Positions 1 through 7,197 are shown, counted from the stretch's first letter. The stretch: 12,098 nucleotides of DNA from DATEJJ01 sp039649115 (GCA_039649115.1 JBBWZQ010000043.1:1-12098), one strand, 5' to 3'. The notes: generated by a model from the sequence alone, not told the origin. Numbers and translations are program-made.

Positions 1-1581
1 CCGGAGTACGCCCGCGCCGCGGTACGCATCACGCAGGAGCTCGGCCAGCGCTACGCCAGCCACCCGGCCCTGGCCCTGTGGCACCTGCACAACGAGTTCG
101 CCGGGGTGAACGCGCACTGCTACTGCGACACCTGCGCGGCCGCCTTCCGGGATTGGCTGGACGCCCGGTACGGCGACCTGGACGCGCTCAACACCGCCTG
201 GGGCACATCGTTCTGGGGCCAGCGCTACGGCTCGTTCGACGAGATCGACCCGCCCCGCCTCGGGCCGACCGTGGTCAACCCCAGCCAGCAGCTGGACTAT
301 CTCCGGTTCTGCTCCGACACCCACCTCGCCAACTACCGCCGGGAGCGGGACGCCCTGCGCCCGCTGTCCCCCGAGGTGCCCATCACCACCAACTTCCAGA
401 TCGCCAACTGCAAGTGGCTCGACTACTGGAAGTGGACGACCGAGGTGGACATCGTCGCCAACGACCACTACCTGCAGGCCGAGCGCACGGACAACGAGAT
501 CGAGCTGGCCATGTGCGCCGACCTCACCCGGTCGCTGGCCGGCGGCGCGCCCTGGCTGCTGATGGAGCACTCCACGAGCGCGGTCAACTGGCAACCGCGC
601 AACATCGCCAAGCGCCCGGGGGAACTGGCCCGCAACAGCCTCGCCCACGTGGCCCGCGGCGCGGACGGAGTGATGTTCTTCCAGTGGCGCGCGTCGCCGT
701 TCGGCGCCGAGAAGTTCCACTCCGCGATGCTGCCGCCGGGTGGCCGGGACACCCGGGTCTGGCGCGAGGTCACCGCGCTGGGCGCGCAGCTGTCCGGCCT
801 GGCCGGCCTGCGCGGCGCCCGGGTGGCGGCGGACGTGGCGATGGTCTGGGACTGGGAGTCGTGGTGGGCGCTGGAGCTGGACTGGCGCCCGTCGGTCGAC
901 CTGGCCTACCGGGACCGCGTCGAGGCCTACTACGAGCAGCTCTGGCGCGACCACCTGACCGTTGACTTCGTGCACCCCGAGGGCGACCTGGGCCGGTACC
1001 CGCTGGTCGTGGTGCCCAGCCTGTACCTGACGACGGCGGCCGCGGCGAAGAACCTCACCGCGTACGCGGACAACGGCGGCACCGCGGTCGTCTCGTACTT
1101 CTCCGGCATCGTGGACGGCACCGACACGGTGCACCCGGGCGGCTACCCCGGTGCCCTGCGGGACCTGCTCGGGCTCACCGTGGCGGAGTTCCTCCCGCTG
1201 CGCCGCGGGGAACGCGTCACCCTCGCGGAGGACGCCGGGTCCGGGGACGTCTGGGCCGAGGACATCAGCCTGCGCGGCGCCGAGGCGGTGCTGCGGTACG
1301 CGGACGGCCCGGCACCCGGGGGACCGGCGGTGACCCGGTACGCGCGCGGGCGGGGGCACGCCTGGTACGTGTCGACGCGGCTGTCCGGCCCGGCGCTGCG
1401 CTCGGTGCTCGGGCGCGCGTACGCGGACGCCGGCCTGGCACCGCGCACCGATCTGCCCGACGGCGTCGAGCTGGTGCGCCGCGGCCCGTACACGTTCGTC
1501 ATCAACCACCTGGACAGCGACGTCGACGCGGGCGGGACGGTGCCGGCCGGCCAGGTCCGGGTGGATACCGGGGATAGCTGA
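1..1581 (+). CDS. Beta-galactosidase, GH42 family (5' end outside window)
   Basis: Hydrolyses terminal beta-D-galactose, most likely from galacto-oligosaccharides released from galactan. The frame is open from base 1, so the N-terminus, probably about 110 residues, is missing; 526 residues are visible. The catalytic acid/base lies in WHLHNEF (Glu codon 94-96). It is followed by the cysteine cluster CYCDTC (codons from 118, 124 and 133), which supplies zinc ligands in many GH42 enzymes. The nucleophile is in LLMEHS (Glu codon 565-567). The rest covers the TIM barrel, the trimerisation-type domain and a short C-terminal beta domain. No signal peptide can be judged. The C-terminal strand region after VINHLDSDV looks shortened, and the usual LLTG-like segment is not evident. 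A DeoR regulator follows 15 bp downstream in the same frame, probably in the same operon. Family assignment is secure; natural substrate is inferred from the neighbouring GH53 genes. Confidence 0.95.
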   Translation, partial: PEYARAAVRITQELGQRYASHPALALWHLHNEFAGVNAHCYCDTCAAAFRDWLDARYGDLDALNTAWGTSFWGQRYGSFDEIDPPRLGPTVVNPSQQLDYLRFCSDTHLANYRRERDALRPLSPEVPITTNFQIANCKWLDYWKWTTEVDIVANDHYLQAERTDNEIELAMCADLTRSLAGGAPWLLMEHSTSAVNWQPRNIAKRPGELARNSLAHVARGADGVMFFQWRASPFGAEKFHSAMLPPGGRDTRVWREVTALGAQLSGLAGLRGARVAADVAMVWDWESWWALELDWRPSVDLAYRDRVEAYYEQLWRDHLTVDFVHPEGDLGRYPLVVVPSLYLTTAAAAKNLTAYADNGGTAVVSYFSGIVDGTDTVHPGGYPGALRDLLGLTVAEFLPLRRGERVTLAEDAGSGDVWAEDISLRGAEAVLRYADGPAPGGPAVTRYARGRGHAWYVSTRLSGPALRSVLGRAYADAGLAPRTDLPDGVELVRRGPYTFVINHLDSDVDAGGTVPAGQVRVDTGDS

Positions 1582-1596
1582 CCGGACAGCGGCCCC

Positions 1597-2352
1597 GTGC
1601 TCAGACAGCTGCGCCAGGCAGAGATCCTCGCCGCCGCCCGCACCCGGGGCGCCGTACGGGTGGGCGACCTGACCCGCCACTTCGGCGTCTCCGGGCCGAC
1701 CATCCGCCGCGACCTGGCGGACCTGGCCGGGCGCGGCCTGCTCGCGCGGGTGCACGGCGGGGCGGTGCGGGCCACCGGACACGGCCACCACGATCCGGAC
1801 GGCGCGCTCGCGTCCACAGTGGACTGCGTGGCGCGGGCGGCGGCCGGCCTCGTCCGTCCCGGCTCCGCGGTGGGGCTGTCCGCCGGTCCCCGGGCCGCCC
1901 AGCTGGCCACCCACCTGCGCGGCACCCCCGGGCTCACCATCGTGACGCCGTCGCTGCCCGCTGCCACCCGGCTGGAGCGCGCGGAGGGGCAGGTGGTCAT
2001 CCTGGTCGGCGGCGTGCGCGCGAGCTACGGGGGGCACACCGGGCCGGTGGCGGTGCGGACGCTGCGCCAGGTCAACCTGGACGTGGCATTCCTGGACGTG
2101 CGCGGCATGTCACCGGGCACCGGGTACACGGCGGTGGACATGCTGACCGCGGAGACCGACCGGGCACTGCTGCGCTGCGCCACCCACACCGTCGTCATCG
2201 CCGACCACACCGCGTGGGGCGCGATCGGCGTGGCCACCATCGCCCCCCTGTCCGCCGTGGACACCGTCGTCACCGACCCCCACCTCCCCCCGGAAGCCCG
2301 CGCCACCCTCCGCGCCCACGTCACCCACCTCGTCCTCGCGCAACTCCATTGA
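1597..2352 (+). CDS. DeoR/GlpR-family transcriptional repressor
   Basis: A 251-residue sugar-responsive DNA-binding regulator. Residues 1-60 form the DeoR winged helix-turn-helix, with QAEILAAARTRGAVRVGDL, then FGVSGPTIRRDLADL (recognition helix) and the family signature RVHGGAV. Residues about 75-245 match the DeoR effector domain, which binds phosphorylated sugars in known members: GGVRASYGGHTGPVAVRTL, GYTAVDMLTAETDRALL, ADHTAWGAIG and VDTVVTDP are all recognisable. The GTG at 1597 places MLRQLRQAEIL at the usual N-terminus; no strong Shine-Dalgarno is visible, so coupling to the upstream GH42 gene is plausible. It probably controls its own operon in response to a galactose-derived phosphosugar, but the effector is inference. 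The stop codon lies inside the long palindrome at 2342-2398. Confidence 0.93.
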   Translation: MLRQLRQAEILAAARTRGAVRVGDLTRHFGVSGPTIRRDLADLAGRGLLARVHGGAVRATGHGHHDPDGALASTVDCVARAAAGLVRPGSAVGLSAGPRAAQLATHLRGTPGLTIVTPSLPAATRLERAEGQVVILVGGVRASYGGHTGPVAVRTLRQVNLDVAFLDVRGMSPGTGYTAVDMLTAETDRALLRCATHTVVIADHTAWGAIGVATIAPLSAVDTVVTDPHLPPEARATLRAHVTHLVLAQLH

Positions 2353-2398
2353 AGTTGCGGTGTCGCGCCCCGCTGGACACCGCAACTGCAATGAAGTT
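2339..2398 (+). repeat. 18-bp direct repeat pair overlapping the palindrome
   Basis: Bases 2339-2356 (CGCAACTCCATTGAAGTT) and 2381-2398 (CGCAACTGCAATGAAGTT) match at 16 of 18 positions, 42 bp apart. The first copy can also form its own 7-bp hairpin, CGCAACT (2339-2345) with AGTTGCG (2353-2359). That hairpin would compete with the large terminator stem. Whether this matters for expression is unknown. Confidence 0.6.
2342..2398. terminator. Bidirectional hairpin terminator between convergent genes
   Basis: A perfect 12-bp inverted repeat, AGTTGCGGTGTC (2353-2364) and GACACCGCAACT (2376-2387), flanks an 11-nt loop. The pairing extends outward to 2342 and 2398 with only two mismatches, giving arms of 23 bp. 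It sits between the convergent DeoR and GH53 genes and includes the DeoR stop codon. No long U tract is present on either strand, as is common for actinobacterial terminators. Confidence 0.8.
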
Positions 2399-2420
2399 CG
2401 CGAGGATCTCGGGGTGGGGG

Positions 2421-3551
2421 TCAGGCGGCGAGGTCGGTGATGGCCGACAGGGCTCGGCCGGACCAGTTGAAGAGGGCCTGGTTGTCCCAGCCGTCGCCGG
2501 AGCCGTTGATGTTCGCGGGATCCCAGCCGTTGCCGGGTACCGCGTACCAGCTCGCCTCCCAGTAGAAGTACCCGAGGCCGCGGCCGCCCGGTACCGCCTT
2601 GAGCGCGTTGATGACCGCGAGGAAGTTGGCCCGCTGCCCCGCCTCCGTGGCCGGGTAGCCGGAGGTGAGCTGCGACGAGCTGGAGATGCTGTTGCCCGTC
2701 GAGTCCGCGTTGCCCAGCGTGAACGGGTACGCGGTCTCCGCCACCACCACCGGCTTGCCGTACCGGCTGGCCATGTCGTTCAGGGTCGACTGCAGCCCGG
2801 AGAACGTGCCGCTCCAGTACGAGTAGTAGGACACGCCGCTGACGTCCCACTTCACGCCGAACGCCCGCGCCTGGTCGAACCACCAGATCGCCTGGTCGTG
2901 CTGGCCGCCGTTGGCGATGTGCAGCATCACCTGGGTCGCGGCGGACACCGCCTTCACCGCGTTGTACCCGGAGGTCAGCAGCCCGGCGAGGTTGCTCCAG
3001 CCCGCGGTACCGCCGGTCAGCCGGCCCACCGGCCACAGCATGCCGGGGTTGATCTCGTTGCCCACCTGCACCATGTCCGGCGTGGCACCGGCGGCCTTGA
3101 GGGCGTTGCAGACGTTGAACGTGTGCTGGTACACGTCCGTCTCCAGCTGGCTGAGGCTGTGCCCGCTCCACGCGGACGGCGTGAACTGCTTGCCCGGGTC
3201 GGCCCAGGTGTCCGAGTAGTGGAAGTCGACGAGCAGCTTCAGCCCGGCCGCCTTGACCTGCCTCGCGAACGCGACCACCCTGGCCTGGTTGTTGTACCCG
3301 CTGGCCGGGTTGACCCAGACCCGCAGCCGCACGTAGTTCAGGCCGGCGGCCTTGAGGATCAGCAGCGGGTCGCCCTGCGTGCCGCTCGTGTCGGAGTACC
3401 GCGCGCCCAGGTCCTCCGCGCGCTGCAGGGTGGACAGGTCCGCGCCGTGGATCGCCAGCGTCGAGGCGGCGCCGGCCGGCCGGACGACCGCCGCCGTGGC
3501 CAGTGCGCAGACCGCCAGGACGCCGATGCGCAGGCCGGTTCGTCGATGCAC
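2421..3551 (-). CDS. Secreted endo-beta-1,4-galactanase, GH53 (Sec-type signal)
   Basis: A 376-residue arabinogalactan endo-beta-1,4-galactanase that cuts beta-1,4-galactan outside the cell. Residues 1-29 form a Sec-type signal peptide: MHRRTGLRIG, a hydrophobic core, then RPAGA/AS as the likely cleavage site. The GH53 TIM barrel fills the rest: GADLS, LRVWVNP, FHYSDTWADPGKQ, and MVQVGNEINPGMLWP with acid/base Glu166. VVVAETAYPFTLGN carries nucleophile Glu272, and YFYWE lies near the end. No carbohydrate-binding module is attached. The GTG start at 3551 is preceded by GGAGGTGA at 3566-3559. It is divergent from a second GH53 gene and convergent with the DeoR gene. A LacI-type operator and a candidate promoter lie upstream. 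It is clearly paralogous to the neighbour, sharing VQVGNEI, MLWP, HYSD, WADPG and ETAYP, but has its own signal peptide and a different Ser/Gly-rich loop around residues 282-300. Confidence 0.96.
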   Translation of the reverse strand: MHRRTGLRIGVLAVCALATAAVVRPAGAASTLAIHGADLSTLQRAEDLGARYSDTSGTQGDPLLILKAAGLNYVRLRVWVNPASGYNNQARVVAFARQVKAAGLKLLVDFHYSDTWADPGKQFTPSAWSGHSLSQLETDVYQHTFNVCNALKAAGATPDMVQVGNEINPGMLWPVGRLTGGTAGWSNLAGLLTSGYNAVKAVSAATQVMLHIANGGQHDQAIWWFDQARAFGVKWDVSGVSYYSYWSGTFSGLQSTLNDMASRYGKPVVVAETAYPFTLGNADSTGNSISSSSQLTSGYPATEAGQRANFLAVINALKAVPGGRGLGYFYWEASWYAVPGNGWDPANINGSGDGWDNQALFNWSGRALSAITDLAA

Positions 3552-3570
3552 GAGTCCCTCACCTCCAGGC

Positions 3571-3584
3571 TGTGAGCGCTCCCA
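3571..3584. promoter_or_regulatory. CebR-like LacI-family operator at GH53 (leftward)
   Basis: TGTGAGCGCTCCCA is a near-perfect palindrome that differs at one base from the TGGGAGCGCTCCCA box known for CebR-type LacI regulators in streptomycetes. It lies 19 bp upstream of the GTG start of the leftward galactanase and abuts the candidate -10 element, a position suited to repression. The regulator that binds it is not identified in this window with certainty. Confidence 0.75.
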
Positions 3585-3613
3585 GTATCTTGGCAGACAT
3601 CGACGTACGTCAA
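3584..3613 (-). promoter_or_regulatory. Candidate sigma-70 type promoter of leftward GH53 gene
   Basis: Read on the minus strand, TTGACG (3613-3608) and GATACT (3589-3584) are separated by 18 bp, a fair -35/-10 pair. Transcription would start within the operator at 3571-3584. The spacer contains the 10-bp palindrome GACGTACGTC (3602-3611), which may be incidental. Confidence 0.6.
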
Positions 3614-3669
3614 GAGGTTCACCCCTTGCTGTACTGCGAACTCTTCCCTTCGATCCGCCACAGGATTAC

Positions 3670-3683
3670 CGTGAGCGTTCACG
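3670..3683. promoter_or_regulatory. LacI-family operator at GH53 (rightward)
   Basis: CGTGAGCGTTCACG is palindromic except for one pair and shares the GAGCGnTC core with the site at 3571-3584. Its centre is 99 bp from the other. GATTAC (3664-3669) directly precedes it, mirroring the -10/operator arrangement of the divergent gene, although no convincing -35 is seen. It ends 24 bp before the GTG start of the rightward galactanase. Confidence 0.65.
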
Positions 3684-3707
3684 GCACATCGACCTGAGGA
3701 GTTGAAG

Positions 3708-4877
3708 GTGCGTCCACGTCAGTTCCTCCCTCTGCGGCGGCGGTCACTGCTGCTCGCCGCCCCCGCCATCGGGGCCGGGACCGTCCTGTTCGGAGCCTCA
3801 CCGGCCACGGCCGGCGCCGCAGCGCACCCGCGCGCCCCGCGCCTGCGCGGCGCCGACCTGTCCTTCACCCCGCAACTGGAGGCGGCCGGTGTCCGGTTCC
3901 GCGACCGCCGCGGGGTGCGCCCGGTGGAACGCATCCTGGCCGACCACGGTGCCAACTACATCCGGCTGCGGGTCTGGACCAACCCACCCGCGGGCTACAG
4001 CACCGAGGCCACCGCGCTCGCCATGGCCCGCCGGGCCCACCGGGCCGGCCTGCGGATCCTGCTCGACGTGCACTACAGCGACTTCTGGGCAGACCCCGGC
4101 CACCAGAACACGCCGGCCGCCTGGCAGGGCCAGGACCTGCCCACCCTGGCCAGTACGGTGCGCCGGTACACGAGGGGGCTGGTGGCCGACTTCGCCCGGC
4201 AGGGCACGCCGCTCGACATGGTGCAGGTCGGCAACGAGATCACCGGCGGCATGCTCTGGCCGCTCGGCCAGATCTACCAGTCCGACGGCGCGCACTGGAC
4301 CGAGTTCACCACCCTGCTCAACGCCGGCATCGCCGGGGTGCGCGAGGGCAGCCCGCGCCGGCATCCGGCCCGGGTCATGGTGCACATCGACCGGGGCGGG
4401 GACAACGGCGGCTCGGTCTGGTTCTACGACCACGTCCTGGCGGCCGGCGTGGTGGACTTCGACGTCATCGGCCTGTCCTACTACCCGTTCTGGCACGGCT
4501 CGTTCGCCGCGCTGCAAGCCAACCTGAACGACCTCGCCCCCCGGTACGGGCGGGACCTCGTGGTCGTCGAGACGGCGTACCCGTGGACCCTGGGCAACGG
4601 CGACCAGCTGGCCAACTTCATCGACAGTGTCGACCAGCTGCCCGACGGCGCCGCCTACCCGGCCACACCGCAGGGGCAGGCGGGGTACTTCGGCGCGCTG
4701 CGCCAGATCCTGGCGCAGGTGCCCGGCGGGCGCGGCGCCGGCTTCTTCACCTGGGAGCCGGAGTGGATCCCGGGCGTCGGCTGGGAGCCGGGCGCCGGCA
4801 ACCCGAACGACAACCTCACCCAGTTCGACTGGCAGGGCAACGCGCTGCCCTCGGTCGACGCCTACCGGCCGGGCTAG
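3708..4877 (+). CDS. Secreted endo-beta-1,4-galactanase, GH53 (Tat-type signal)
   Basis: The second galactanase, 389 residues. The GTG at 3708 is chosen because GAGGAG (3696-3701) sits 6 bp upstream; an in-frame TTG at 3702 would be too close to it. Residues 1-39 resemble a twin-arginine signal: LRRRSLLLAA, a hydrophobic stretch, then ATAGAAA. This suggests export of a folded enzyme, unlike the Sec-like neighbour. The GH53 barrel shows LRGADLSF, IRLRVWTNP, VHYSDFWADPG, and MVQVGNEITGGMLWP with acid/base Glu177. Next come SYYPFW, VVVETAYPWTLGN with nucleophile Glu288, and FFTWEPEW. No binding module is present. The two GH53 genes probably arose by duplication or separate acquisition and now share a promoter region. 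Substrate is beta-1,4-galactan by family; fine specificity relative to the paralogue is unknown. Confidence 0.95.
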   Translation: MRPRQFLPLRRRSLLLAAPAIGAGTVLFGASPATAGAAAHPRAPRLRGADLSFTPQLEAAGVRFRDRRGVRPVERILADHGANYIRLRVWTNPPAGYSTEATALAMARRAHRAGLRILLDVHYSDFWADPGHQNTPAAWQGQDLPTLASTVRRYTRGLVADFARQGTPLDMVQVGNEITGGMLWPLGQIYQSDGAHWTEFTTLLNAGIAGVREGSPRRHPARVMVHIDRGGDNGGSVWFYDHVLAAGVVDFDVIGLSYYPFWHGSFAALQANLNDLAPRYGRDLVVVETAYPWTLGNGDQLANFIDSVDQLPDGAAYPATPQGQAGYFGALRQILAQVPGGRGAGFFTWEPEWIPGVGWEPGAGNPNDNLTQFDWQGNALPSVDAYRPG

Positions 4878-4894
4878 GGTAGGCGTTCATGACC

Positions 4895-4930
4895 TGGTGC
4901 GGTCGCCCGTAACGCCGGGCGACCGCACCA
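4895..4930. terminator. Perfect 15-bp stem hairpin, bidirectional terminator
   Basis: TGGTGCGGTCGCCCG (4895-4909) and CGGGCGACCGCACCA (4916-4930) are exact reverse complements around a 6-nt loop. It lies 17 bp after the galactanase stop and 19 bp from the end of the convergent DUF1996 gene, so it can serve both. Confidence 0.88.
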
Positions 4931-4949
4931 TGGTCGATCCTCCTCTCCC

Positions 4950-6236
4950 TCAGCAGGCGCGGCCCGAGTTGACGCAGGAGACCACGAACGCCATCAGGTT
5001 GTCGGACATCACGTTGGCGAAGTCGGCGTGGTCGGTCAGCGGGTTGTGGTTCTGCTCCGGGAACGTGTCCACCGCGAAGGACCGGCCGTTGCCGACGTTG
5101 TACGTCAGCGTCATCCGCAGCTGCGGCACCGCCACGGTGTTCTTCGGGCAGCGCCCGCTGGACAGCGGGAACACGATGTGCGCCCGGTGGTTGGCACTGT
5201 CCACATTGGTACCGTCCCAGCAGCTGGCGAAGTCCAGGATGCGCTGCACGCCCTGCCCGTTGCGGCACAGCGGATACCTGGTCGTCACCCGGTCGGTGAA
5301 TCCCGCGCAGGTCCACTGCGCCCGGGCGTTGGCCGGCCCGTTGGTCACCGCCTTGGCGTCGCCGGTGATGATGCGCAGGAAGCGCGGCATCGCCACCACC
5401 TTGCTCCGCGGGTTGCCCCGGAACTGCAGGCTCACCGACGTCGGCGAGAGGATCCGGCCCACGTTCCCGTCGGTCCCGCCGCCGGCGGCGGCGCTGTCCG
5501 CACCCGTGACGCCCAGCCGGCGCAGCACCGGCCAGTAGTACGCCGAACGGTCGGCGAACCGGCACGTGGTACCGGCCGCGGCGAGGCTGTCATTGGTGGA
5601 GAAGCCGTCCGTCGAGAGGTTGCCGACGTAGTCGTGCATGTGGTGTGCGCCGTTGGAGACGCCGGGCGCCACGATGAAGTTGTCCGGGTTGCGGTGCCCG
5701 TTGGTGTTGGTGCCGCACTGGGAGACGAAGGACCCGCGCGACGCGTCGCGGCCCGGGGCGGGTGGCCGGACGTTCGGCTGCACCTGGCCGATCGCGATGT
5801 AGTCCGATGTGGACGGATCGGCACCGTGGCCGTCGCACTCACCGGCGGCCGGTGCACTGGCGGGCGGCGCCTGCGCGGGTGCCGCCACCGACTCCGCCGG
5901 TGCCGGTATCGACTCCGCCGGCGCCGCGGCCGACGCCGAGGGGACCGCCGCCGGCTCCGGGGCGACCGCCGCCGAGGGGGCCACGGACCTGCCACCGTGG
6001 TCGTGCTGGTGGCGTGACCCGCGCCTGGTCGACGGGCAGGCGGCCGGTCCCTGGTCGTTCGGGATGCGCGCCGCGTCGGCCAGCGCGTCGATCGTGTCGA
6101 AGCCGTCGGCCGCGTCCGCGGAGGACCGGACGGTGTGCAGGCCGAGGCCGCCGATCAGCAGGAGCGCCGCGACGACCGCCGCGACGCGCCAGACCCCGGG
6201 TCGGGCCAGCCACCGGCTCTGCCTTTTCCTTCTCAT
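4950..6236 (-). CDS. Membrane-anchored DUF1996 protein with Ala/Pro-rich linker
   Basis: A 428-residue protein of unknown function. A basic N-terminus (MRRKRQSR) is followed by one membrane segment or uncleaved signal at about 17-34. Next come a short acidic and His-rich stretch (HQHDH, 76-80) and an Ala/Pro/Ser linker (about 86-132). The DUF1996 domain follows at about 143-415: NPDNFIVAPGVSNGAHHMHDYVGN has the His-rich motif HHMHD at 198-202, and later HRAHIVFPLS and FPEQNHNP appear. Nine cysteines after residue 130 suggest disulphides outside the cell. DUF1996 domains also occur in secreted fungal proteins, but no activity is established that I know of. The ATG at 6236 is preceded by AGGAAGG (6252-6246), which overlaps the upstream DUF4142 stop. 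The gap is 14 bp, so the two genes are almost surely co-transcribed. Confidence 0.88.
   Translation of the reverse strand: MRRKRQSRWLARPGVWRVAAVVAALLLIGGLGLHTVRSSADAADGFDTIDALADAARIPNDQGPAACPSTRRGSRHQHDHGGRSVAPSAAVAPEPAAVPSASAAAPAESIPAPAESVAAPAQAPPASAPAAGECDGHGADPSTSDYIAIGQVQPNVRPPAPGRDASRGSFVSQCGTNTNGHRNPDNFIVAPGVSNGAHHMHDYVGNLSTDGFSTNDSLAAAGTTCRFADRSAYYWPVLRRLGVTGADSAAAGGGTDGNVGRILSPTSVSLQFRGNPRSKVVAMPRFLRIITGDAKAVTNGPANARAQWTCAGFTDRVTTRYPLCRNGQGVQRILDFASCWDGTNVDSANHRAHIVFPLSSGRCPKNTVAVPQLRMTLTYNVGNGRSFAVDTFPEQNHNPLTDHADFANVMSDNLMAFVVSCVNSGRAC
5889..5930 (-). repeat. Imperfect 21-bp tandem duplication in the linker
   Basis: CGACTCCGCCGG occurs at 5889-5900 and again at 5910-5921, with similar flanks, giving two 21-bp units in frame. 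They encode the repeated PAES segments of the Ala/Pro-rich linker of the DUF1996 protein. This looks like slippage-type expansion of a flexible spacer. Confidence 0.55.
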
Positions 6237-6250
6237 AGTGGAAGACCTTC

Positions 6251-7072
6251 CTAGTAGTGCACGACGTAGTGGCGCGGTTGCCGGTGCCGGTAGACGAGGT
6301 AGGCGATCAGGCTCAGGCAGCCGCCCGCGCTCAGCAGGCCCCAGATCACCCTCGGGCGCATGTCCTCGGAGAGCAGGTTGGCCGGAGTCTGCGGGGTCGC
6401 CGCGGGTGCGGTGGGCAGGGCGGCGTAGTCGACCAGGCCGGTGCTCTCCAGCAGGGTCATGTGCTTCATCACCACGTTGACGGCCGTCTGGCCGAACTCG
6501 CGGATGAGATCGTTGGAGGTGCCCGCGCGTACCGCGGAGACAATGCTGAACACCTTGCCGTGCGCGGCGCGCAGCCGGTTGGCGAAGACGGTGTCGAAGC
6601 CGTTGCCCACCTTGTCGCGCATCTCGGCGAGCCAGCCCTGCTGGTCCTTGTTCGGCTGGTCGGGCAGGGTGACACCGAGCTTGCCGGCCAGCTCCTGCAC
6701 CTGCACGTCCAGCCCGTGGTGGTCGGCCATCAGCTGCGCGCCGACCGTCTTGACCCGCCCGCTCGCGGCCTGCGTCTGCGCCATGAGACCGGCCGGCATC
6801 TCCCACAGGCCCGCCTGGCGCACCCGCACCAGCAGATCCCGGTCGGCGGGGGTGAGCGGGCCGTACGGGGTCAGCGTCCAACCGGCCGGCAGCGCACCGG
6901 ACACGCCGGTCGCGGTCAGCCGGGCCGGTGCCGCCGCGGTCCCGGCCACCCCGGCCACCGCCGGTCGCGCGATGACGTGCAGGGTCGCGGCCACGACGAG
7001 CGACACGCCGAACAGCAGCAGACCCCATCGCACAAGACGAGGCCCTGCCGCTCCCCCGGATCCCCGATCCAC
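6251..7072 (-). CDS. DUF4142 protein with two membrane segments
   Basis: A 273-residue envelope protein of unknown function. A hydrophobic segment at about 15-38 is followed by an external domain. DUF4142, a helical domain often described as ferritin-like, spans about 73-214: LTPADRDLLVRVRQAGLWEM, LMADHHGLDVQVQELAGKLG and VMKHMTLLES are typical. A second membrane helix at about 241-261 leads to a short basic tail ending RHYVVHY. The GTG at 7072 is preferred because GGGAGG (7085-7080) stands 7 bp upstream. A longer in-frame ATG at 7141 lacks a ribosome-binding site and adds a low-complexity segment. It lies between the anti-sigma gene, 148 bp upstream, and the DUF1996 gene, 14 bp downstream. 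It may therefore have both readthrough and its own promoter. The domain's ligand or partner is not known. Confidence 0.85.
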   Translation of the reverse strand: MDRGSGGAAGPRLVRWGLLLFGVSLVVAATLHVIARPAVAGVAGTAAAPARLTATGVSGALPAGWTLTPYGPLTPADRDLLVRVRQAGLWEMPAGLMAQTQAASGRVKTVGAQLMADHHGLDVQVQELAGKLGVTLPDQPNKDQQGWLAEMRDKVGNGFDTVFANRLRAAHGKVFSIVSAVRAGTSNDLIREFGQTAVNVVMKHMTLLESTGLVDYAALPTAPAATPQTPANLLSEDMRPRVIWGLLSAGGCLSLIAYLVYRHRQPRHYVVHY

Positions 7073-7079
7073 CCTTGAA

Positions 7080-7085
7080 CCTCCC
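7080..7085 (-). promoter_or_regulatory. Ribosome-binding site fixing the DUF4142 start
   Basis: GGGAGG read on the minus strand, 7 bp before the GTG at 7072-7070. It decides the start against an upstream in-frame ATG at 7141-7139, which has only a poor CATCACTTCC context. Confidence 0.75.
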
Positions 7086-7161
7086 GCGTCAGTGCTGGGT
7101 TCTCGTTGGGGGGTACGGAGATGGGGCGTGGCGGGATGCATCGATGGAAGTGATGAGATTC

Positions 7162-7197
7162 ACGGGCCCGTCGTTAATCCATCGGGCCGCGGGCCCC
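7162..7197. other. GC-rich palindrome cluster between anti-sigma and DUF4142 genes
   Basis: Within the 148-bp gap, ACGGGCCCGT (7162-7171) is a perfect palindrome. GGCCCG (7165-7170) can pair with CGGGCC (7183-7188) around a 12-nt loop. GGGCC (7184-7188) can also pair with GGCCC (7192-7196). These alternatives lie 24-60 bp after the anti-sigma stop and could form a partial terminator or attenuator inside the operon. No promoter in this gap can be named with confidence. Confidence 0.4.

Noticed and set aside
2110..3575. Long frames overlapping the leftward GH53 gene on both strands
   Set aside because: Low-complexity Arg/Gly/Pro-rich translations typical of shadows in G+C-rich DNA, against a complete GH53 protein.
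3614..3669. Riboswitch or structured leader upstream of the rightward GH53 gene
   Set aside because: No conserved aptamer-like pairing was visible, and the short operator explains the only clear symmetry.
5881..5960. Possible tandem-repeat locus or CRISPR-like array
   Set aside because: Only two imperfect 21-bp units in a coding Ala/Pro linker, with no spacers.
4950..7028. A 692-codon minus-strand frame running from inside the DUF4142 gene through DUF1996
   Set aside because: Only the part after ATG 6236 has a ribosome-binding site and a sensible N-terminus; the upstream part is the other-frame shadow of the DUF4142 gene, with Arg/Gly/Ala-rich sequence.
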